A DNA stretch of 9,899 bases, taken from an uncultured Eubacteriaceae bacterium (GTDB taxonomy: Bacteria; Bacillota; Clostridia; Oscillospirales; Acutalibacteraceae). Below are positions 6,309-9,899 of this stretch, one piece after another. Below the pieces are notes generated by a model. It had not been told where the DNA came from. It made no database searches and saw only the letters and a program-made list of their open reading frames with translations. The stretch is taken from NCBI GenBank assembly GCA_937905915.1, contig CALCVR010000003.1, positions 1 to 9,899 of the forward strand. Direction: 5' to 3'. Both the position numbers and the translations under genes were made by a program. The first letter of the stretch is position 1. Each line of letters begins with the position of its first letter.

Positions 6309-8267
6309 ATGAGACGTCCAGCCGCCGTAGTGGGATTTTCATGGTTTTTCGCATTGCTCATGGGGACCTTTTGCCCTATTGGCGGAACCATCGCCCTTTT
6401 CTTTTTGCTCTTGACGGCGGGAGTGGTCTCGCTTTTGGCGCCTACGACTCGTAAAGTAAAAGTTGTGCCCACCGCACTGCTGACAGCAGCGGCTGCGATG
6501 GGCTCAATTTTTCTCTTTACGCTTATGATGGTAGAGCCTGTCCAAAGTCTCGACGGCGTCAACTGCCGGGTGGAAGGCGTCGTCACCGATCTTCCCATCC
6601 CTAAAGGGGAGAAGATGGTATACCCGGTAAAGTTGACGGCTGTGGATGTGGACGGCGCGCCGCAGGAATTTGATATCTTGCTTTCTTGCCGCGGCCAATT
6701 GCCAGCCGGAACCTTTGACACCATTTCGGCCGATATTCACTTTTACAAAAGCGGGGCCAAAATGGAGAAAGGCGCCTATATTGCAGCCTATACGCTGGGG
6801 GATGTCCAGGTAAAGGAAGCAGAAGTTCGTCCCGCCTATGCATTTGTTGTGGATGCTCGTCAAGCGCTTATGGAATCCAACCGGAAAAGTTTATCTTCCG
6901 AGGAGGCCGAAGTTATTAACGGCGTTTTGTTGGGCGCCGACGATCAGATCGACCCGAAAATCAAGCAGGATTTTCGGGATTCCGGCATCGCCCACTTATT
7001 AGCGGTGTCCGGCGCCCATGTCTCGATTTTAACCGGATTTCTCCTGCTGATGCTTACGAGGCTTAAAGTAAACCGCCGCATCGCAGCTCTCCTAACGGCG
7101 GGATTTGCCTTTGGATTCATGGCGCTCACAGGTTTTACGCCGTCGGTCATGCGGGCCGGTGTGATGAGTATCCTCTATCTTTTGGGGCTGGCTGTGCGCA
7201 AGAAGGCCGATTCCCTCAATTCCCTTGGACTAGCGGCTCTACTTTTGACCGTCCTAAACCCGTTTGCCGTTCTGGATATCGGGTTGCTCATGTCGTTTAT
7301 GGCTACATTGGGTATCATCGTCCTGTCCGGCCGGATGGAATCCTGGATAAACCGCCCGTTTGAAAGGGTAAAACGGGGACGCCGGATCCTAAATGGGATG
7401 GTCGCAACGGTAGCGCAGTCGCTGTCGGCCAGTTTATTCCTGCTGCCTGTTATGATTGTCGTATTTGAACGGATATCTCTCATCGCACCGGTCACCAATG
7501 TGCTGTGTATGCTCCCGGCATCGGTTATGATGATCGCCAGCGGTATTGGCTCCATGCTTCAATCCATGGGGATCCTTAGCTTTATCGGCAATCCATGTTT
7601 GCTTTTAGCGGGGCTTTTGGCCAAATACCTCATAGGCATAACCGGTCTTTTGTCCGATATTCCTTTTGCGGTGGTGTCCACCTCTCAAGGATTCGTATTG
7701 GTGTGGTTGGCGGGGACCATCCTCCTGTTTTGCCTGGCTTTTGTACTGCGCAAGAATGCATCGCTTTTCAAATCCTGTACCGCTTTGTCGGTGATTGTTT
7801 TGATGACAGGCGTCCTTTCCTATCAGATTTTCATGCGGGGTGTCACTTCCATCAAGGTGATGAACAGCGAAGATGTTCTGTCAACTGTCCTCGTCCGGGA
7901 CGGCCGTTCGGCAGTGGTGGGATGCGGCGGGGCTTATAACGCCGCCTCACAGGTGACACATTATTTACAGGAAGAAGGCATTCGCAAGCTGGAAGTTCTT
8001 ATTCTCCCCTCCCTAGAAGACGAATTTGCATCGGGAGCACAAGAATTGCTGGAAAGCATGCCGGTGGATATGGTGTTGGCTCCAACAGAGGCTGATCTGA
8101 CTGCTTTGAAAGCAGCGGCGCCGGATACAGAGTTTTATCCCTACGACCACGCCAATCTCCAGCTTTGGGATGGACTTTCCATAACGATCCACCGGGAAGA
8201 GGAAGAAAGCGCCATGTACATAAAGGCGGAAGAAACGGAGCTCCTGTTTTCCACCATCCGGATGTAG
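6309..8267 (+). CDS. comEC: ComEC/Rec2-family DNA-uptake channel protein, main frame (C-terminus frameshifted)
   Basis: Polytopic membrane protein of the competence DNA-import channel. The start at 6309 is preferred because AAGGGGAGG (6295-6303) lies 5 bases upstream. An ATG at 6285 would add 8 residues without an RBS. From 6309 this frame codes 652 residues. Hydrophobic segments near the N-terminus (about 7-75) lead into a DUF4131-like soluble region (about 80-190). The Competence domain covers about 195-510, with the hallmark HLLAVSGAHVSIL at 229-241, an SVMRAGVMSILYLLG segment at 279-293, and many membrane helices. A beta-lactamase-like region follows from about 513, with GIRKLEVLILPSLEDEF at 557-573. 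Where homologues usually carry HxHxDH, this one has SLEDEF, so the metal site looks lost. The frame ends abruptly in STIRM*. An apparent continuation lies in the -1 frame to 8455, so the gene has probably lost one base near 8247-8250. Confidence 0.88.
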   Translation: MRRPAAVVGFSWFFALLMGTFCPIGGTIALFFLLLTAGVVSLLAPTTRKVKVVPTALLTAAAAMGSIFLFTLMMVEPVQSLDGVNCRVEGVVTDLPIPKGEKMVYPVKLTAVDVDGAPQEFDILLSCRGQLPAGTFDTISADIHFYKSGAKMEKGAYIAAYTLGDVQVKEAEVRPAYAFVVDARQALMESNRKSLSSEEAEVINGVLLGADDQIDPKIKQDFRDSGIAHLLAVSGAHVSILTGFLLLMLTRLKVNRRIAALLTAGFAFGFMALTGFTPSVMRAGVMSILYLLGLAVRKKADSLNSLGLAALLLTVLNPFAVLDIGLLMSFMATLGIIVLSGRMESWINRPFERVKRGRRILNGMVATVAQSLSASLFLLPVMIVVFERISLIAPVTNVLCMLPASVMMIASGIGSMLQSMGILSFIGNPCLLLAGLLAKYLIGITGLLSDIPFAVVSTSQGFVLVWLAGTILLFCLAFVLRKNASLFKSCTALSVIVLMTGVLSYQIFMRGVTSIKVMNSEDVLSTVLVRDGRSAVVGCGGAYNAASQVTHYLQEEGIRKLEVLILPSLEDEFASGAQELLESMPVDMVLAPTEADLTALKAAAPDTEFYPYDHANLQLWDGLSITIHREEEESAMYIKAEETELLFSTIRM

Positions 8268-8455
8268 CGCTTCTGGGAAAAGAGCTGCCGGCCAATTTTC
8301 ACAAATGTACACCTGACCTGGCGTTGACGCCTTCCGGTGGGCTGTCTCCCATCTACCTAGCCGAACGGGAGATAGAAAATATTACTGTAACGCCACAAAA
8401 CGACCTGATCATCATGACCCGCGGCCGGGGGGATGTAATCATTCGGCGGGACTAA
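8250..8455 (+). pseudogene. comEC: Out-of-frame C-terminal remnant of comEC
   Basis: In the -1 frame relative to the main comEC reading frame, about 68 codons read as plausible protein: FHHPDVALLGKELPANF, then CTPDLALTPSGGLSP, then NDLIIMTRGRGDVIIRRD. The end resembles the closing strand of ComEC C-terminal domains (a hydrophobic strand, G, then VII). Its TAA (8453-8455) abuts the holA Shine-Dalgarno, the spacing expected for the true end of an operon gene. There is no RBS or start codon to express it alone. Adding one T to the run at 8247-8250 would join both parts into about 715 residues. The cause may be a real frameshift, a homopolymer sequencing error or, less likely, recoding. Confidence 0.7.
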
Positions 8456-8462
8456 AGGAGGG
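8455..8462 (+). promoter_or_regulatory. holA ribosome binding site overlapping the comEC remnant stop
   Basis: AAGGAGGG lies 7 bases before the holA ATG. Its first A is the last base of the TAA that closes the frameshifted comEC tail. This suggests translational coupling when comEC is intact. Confidence 0.85.
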
Positions 8463-8469
8463 AAAGAAT

Positions 8470-9498
8470 ATGCCAGACATTGGAGAAGTAGAATTAAAGA
8501 AACAGATCCAGGCGGGAGAACTTGCGCCGGTCTACCTGTTGTATGGGGACGAACAGATGCTGAAGAAGCACTATAGCCAAAAGCTTTTCAGCAAAGCAGT
8601 GCCCAAAGGGATGGAGCAGTTTAATCAGATGCAGTTTTACTGGAAGGATACTTCCATAGACGAGATTGTGGATGCAGTGGAGACATTGCCGGTGATGGCG
8701 GAGAAACGCTCTGTCCTGCTCGTCGATCTGGATGCCGAATCCCTCAAAGCGGCCGATCAGGATAAGCTGGCAAAACTGCTCAAGGACCCGCCTCACACCT
8801 GTGTTTTTATTATCCGTCTGGACGCCGTGCAGTGCAATCCCAAAAAGTCGTCCAAATGGCGCAGCCTGATCAAGAAGATTGATGCCGTGGGATGCAGCAT
8901 ACAACTGGATCACCGGGATATGGCTTCGCTTTCCAAACTGCTTTGTTCCTCCGCTCTCAAACGAGGCTGTACCCTTAGTCCCCACGTAGCCCGGTATCTG
9001 GTAGAGTTGTGCGGCAATGACCTCCAGGTGCTCAGCGGGGAGCTGGATAAGGTTTGCTCCATGCTGGGAGAAGGGGAGATTACCCGCAGGGATATCGACG
9101 CCGTGGCCATCCCAACGCTGGAATCCACGGTGTTTGATCTGTCACGATCTATTACAAAACGTGATATTACAAAAGCATTTTCCATTTTGGATACTCTTCT
9201 CAACCAAAAGGAGGAACCGGTGGCTATTTTATCGGTGCTGTGTATGAGCGTCGTAGATCTCTACCGGGCCAAAGTAGCCTCTTTGGGAGGGATTCGGGCA
9301 GAAGACTTAGCCAAAGACTTTAACTATCGAGGTAAGGAGTTCCGCCTCCGAAACGCCGCCAGAGATGCCTCCCGTCTGGATATCGAACGGCTGAGGGAGC
9401 AGCTGGATTTGTTGTACGAAGCCGACTGCAAGCTAAAAGGATCCCGAGTGGACAGTCGGGTGGTTCTGGAACAGACCATTGTCCAGCTGATGATGTAG
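8470..9498 (+). CDS. holA: DNA polymerase III subunit delta
   Basis: A 342-residue delta subunit of the clamp loader, the wrench that opens the beta sliding clamp during replication. This is the normal family length. Domain I (about 1-140) begins with the APVYLLYGDEQMLKKHY signature (18-34), an AAA+-like fold without a working P-loop, as is typical of delta. TLPVMAEKRSVLLVD (73-87) follows, a characteristic HolA segment. Domain II (about 140-210) includes YLVELCGNDLQVLSGELDKV (177-196). Domain III, the collar domain (about 215-342), ends with DCKLKGSRVDSRVVLEQTIVQLM, the usual closing helix with the K-G-S/T pattern. The start has a strong RBS. The gene directly follows comEC, an order common in clostridia, and is followed 15 bases later by the Toprim/DUF4093 gene, so co-transcription is very likely. 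Confidence 0.96.
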   Translation: MPDIGEVELKKQIQAGELAPVYLLYGDEQMLKKHYSQKLFSKAVPKGMEQFNQMQFYWKDTSIDEIVDAVETLPVMAEKRSVLLVDLDAESLKAADQDKLAKLLKDPPHTCVFIIRLDAVQCNPKKSSKWRSLIKKIDAVGCSIQLDHRDMASLSKLLCSSALKRGCTLSPHVARYLVELCGNDLQVLSGELDKVCSMLGEGEITRRDIDAVAIPTLESTVFDLSRSITKRDITKAFSILDTLLNQKEEPVAILSVLCMSVVDLYRAKVASLGGIRAEDLAKDFNYRGKEFRLRNAARDASRLDIERLREQLDLLYEADCKLKGSRVDSRVVLEQTIVQLMM

Positions 9499-9500
9499 GG

Positions 9501-9506
9501 AAGGGG
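9501..9506 (+). promoter_or_regulatory. RBS supporting a TTG start for the last gene
   Basis: AAGGGG lies 7 bases before TTG at 9514. No ATG or GTG occurs in this frame between the holA stop and the conserved VIVEGKYD motif, so the TTG is the likely initiator. Confidence 0.75.
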
Positions 9507-9513
9507 AAAGACA

Positions 9514-9899
9514 TTGATTTCACTAAGCCAGGCCGTTATTGTAGAGGGCAAATATGATAAAATCAAATTAAGCTCCCTTTTAGACGCCATCATTATTCCC
9601 ACCGATGGATTTGGCATCTTTAAAGATAAGGAGAAGATGAATCTTATCCGTCGTTTGGCAGAAGAAAGGGGAATTCTCATTCTTACCGACAGCGATGGGG
9701 CTGGATTTGTCATTCGCAATTATTTATCGGGTTGTATTCCGGCTTCCCAGATCCAGCATGCGTACATCCCGGATATCTTAGGCAAGGAGAAGCGAAAGGA
9801 TAAGCCCTCTAAGGAGGGAAAGTTAGGGGTGGAAGGCATCCCGCAAAGCCTCTTGTTAGAAGCTCTCCGAAAAGCTGGAGTGACATGGGACGAGACAAC
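9514..9899 (+). CDS. Toprim domain protein with DUF4093-type tail (RNase M5-like), partial
   Basis: The first 128 codons of a gene running off the right edge. It starts at TTG, so it is easily missed by ATG/GTG scans. The Toprim domain shows the catalytic Glu motif AVIVEGKYDKIKL (E11) near the N-terminus and the DxD motif LTDSDGAG (D59, D61). Between them lies IIPTDGFGIF (27-36). After the Toprim core comes AYIPDILGKEKRKDKPSKEGKLGVEG (83-108), the pattern I associate with the ribonuclease M5/DUF4093 family. RNase M5 trims 5S rRNA precursors using Mg ions. Classical rnmV usually neighbours ksgA, whereas this gene follows holA. It could therefore be true M5 or a paralogue of unknown substrate, and no symbol is given. 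Confidence 0.88.
   Translation, partial: MISLSQAVIVEGKYDKIKLSSLLDAIIIPTDGFGIFKDKEKMNLIRRLAEERGILILTDSDGAGFVIRNYLSGCIPASQIQHAYIPDILGKEKRKDKPSKEGKLGVEGIPQSLLLEALRKAGVTWDET

Noticed and set aside
8240..8256. Programmed -1 ribosomal frameshifting in comEC
   Set aside because: The zero-frame codons CTG TTT TCC do not form a heptamer allowing re-pairing after a -1 slip, and I saw no clear stimulatory pseudoknot downstream. A lost base is simpler.
1..9899. Mobile element, CRISPR array, tRNA or rRNA gene, toxin-antitoxin or defence system
   Set aside because: I saw no transposase, terminal inverted repeats, spaced direct repeats or structural RNA genes. All supported coding regions are housekeeping families on one strand.

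Overview
This window looks like chromosomal housekeeping DNA from a Gram-positive anaerobe of the Clostridia. Oscillospirales/Ruminococcaceae-like is my best guess, at low confidence. The reasons are moderate-to-high GC, strong AAGGAGG ribosome binding sites, a T-box-controlled alaS, and a U32 peptidase, class B penicillin-binding protein and DUF4093/RNase M5-type gene. All supported protein genes lie on the + strand.

Layout: (1) The window opens in the last 83 codons of a U32-family peptidase, closed by a textbook intrinsic terminator. (2) A class B penicillin-binding protein (416-2104) follows with its own strong RBS and no visible terminator. (3) The 415-base gap before alaS is regulatory. 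It holds a perfect-consensus sigma-A promoter (TTGACA, 17 bp, TATAAT) and a complete alanine T-box riboswitch with a GCC specifier, a UGGU tRNA-acceptor bulge, and competing antiterminator and terminator folds. (4) alaS (2544-5186) starts a run of same-strand genes: a HIT-family protein, an APRT-like phosphoribosyltransferase, comEC, holA, and a Toprim/DUF4093 protein cut by the window end. Two stable hairpins sit in the alaS-HIT and HIT-PRT gaps. Both have their U-tract on the minus strand, so they look like antisense terminators rather than operon ends.

The genes cover cell-wall synthesis (PBP), translation (alaS and its tRNA-sensing switch), nucleotide metabolism (HIT, PRT), DNA uptake (ComEC), replication (HolA clamp-loader delta) and probably rRNA maturation (M5-like).

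The most notable anomaly is comEC. Its main frame stops at 8267, but an apparently coding C-terminal continuation runs in the -1 frame up to 8455, where its stop codon touches the holA Shine-Dalgarno. One base seems to be missing, most simply from the T run at 8247-8250. Its beta-lactamase-like C-terminal region also appears to lack the usual metal-binding histidines. I found no evidence of a mobile element, CRISPR array, tRNA or rRNA gene, or a wholly new system.
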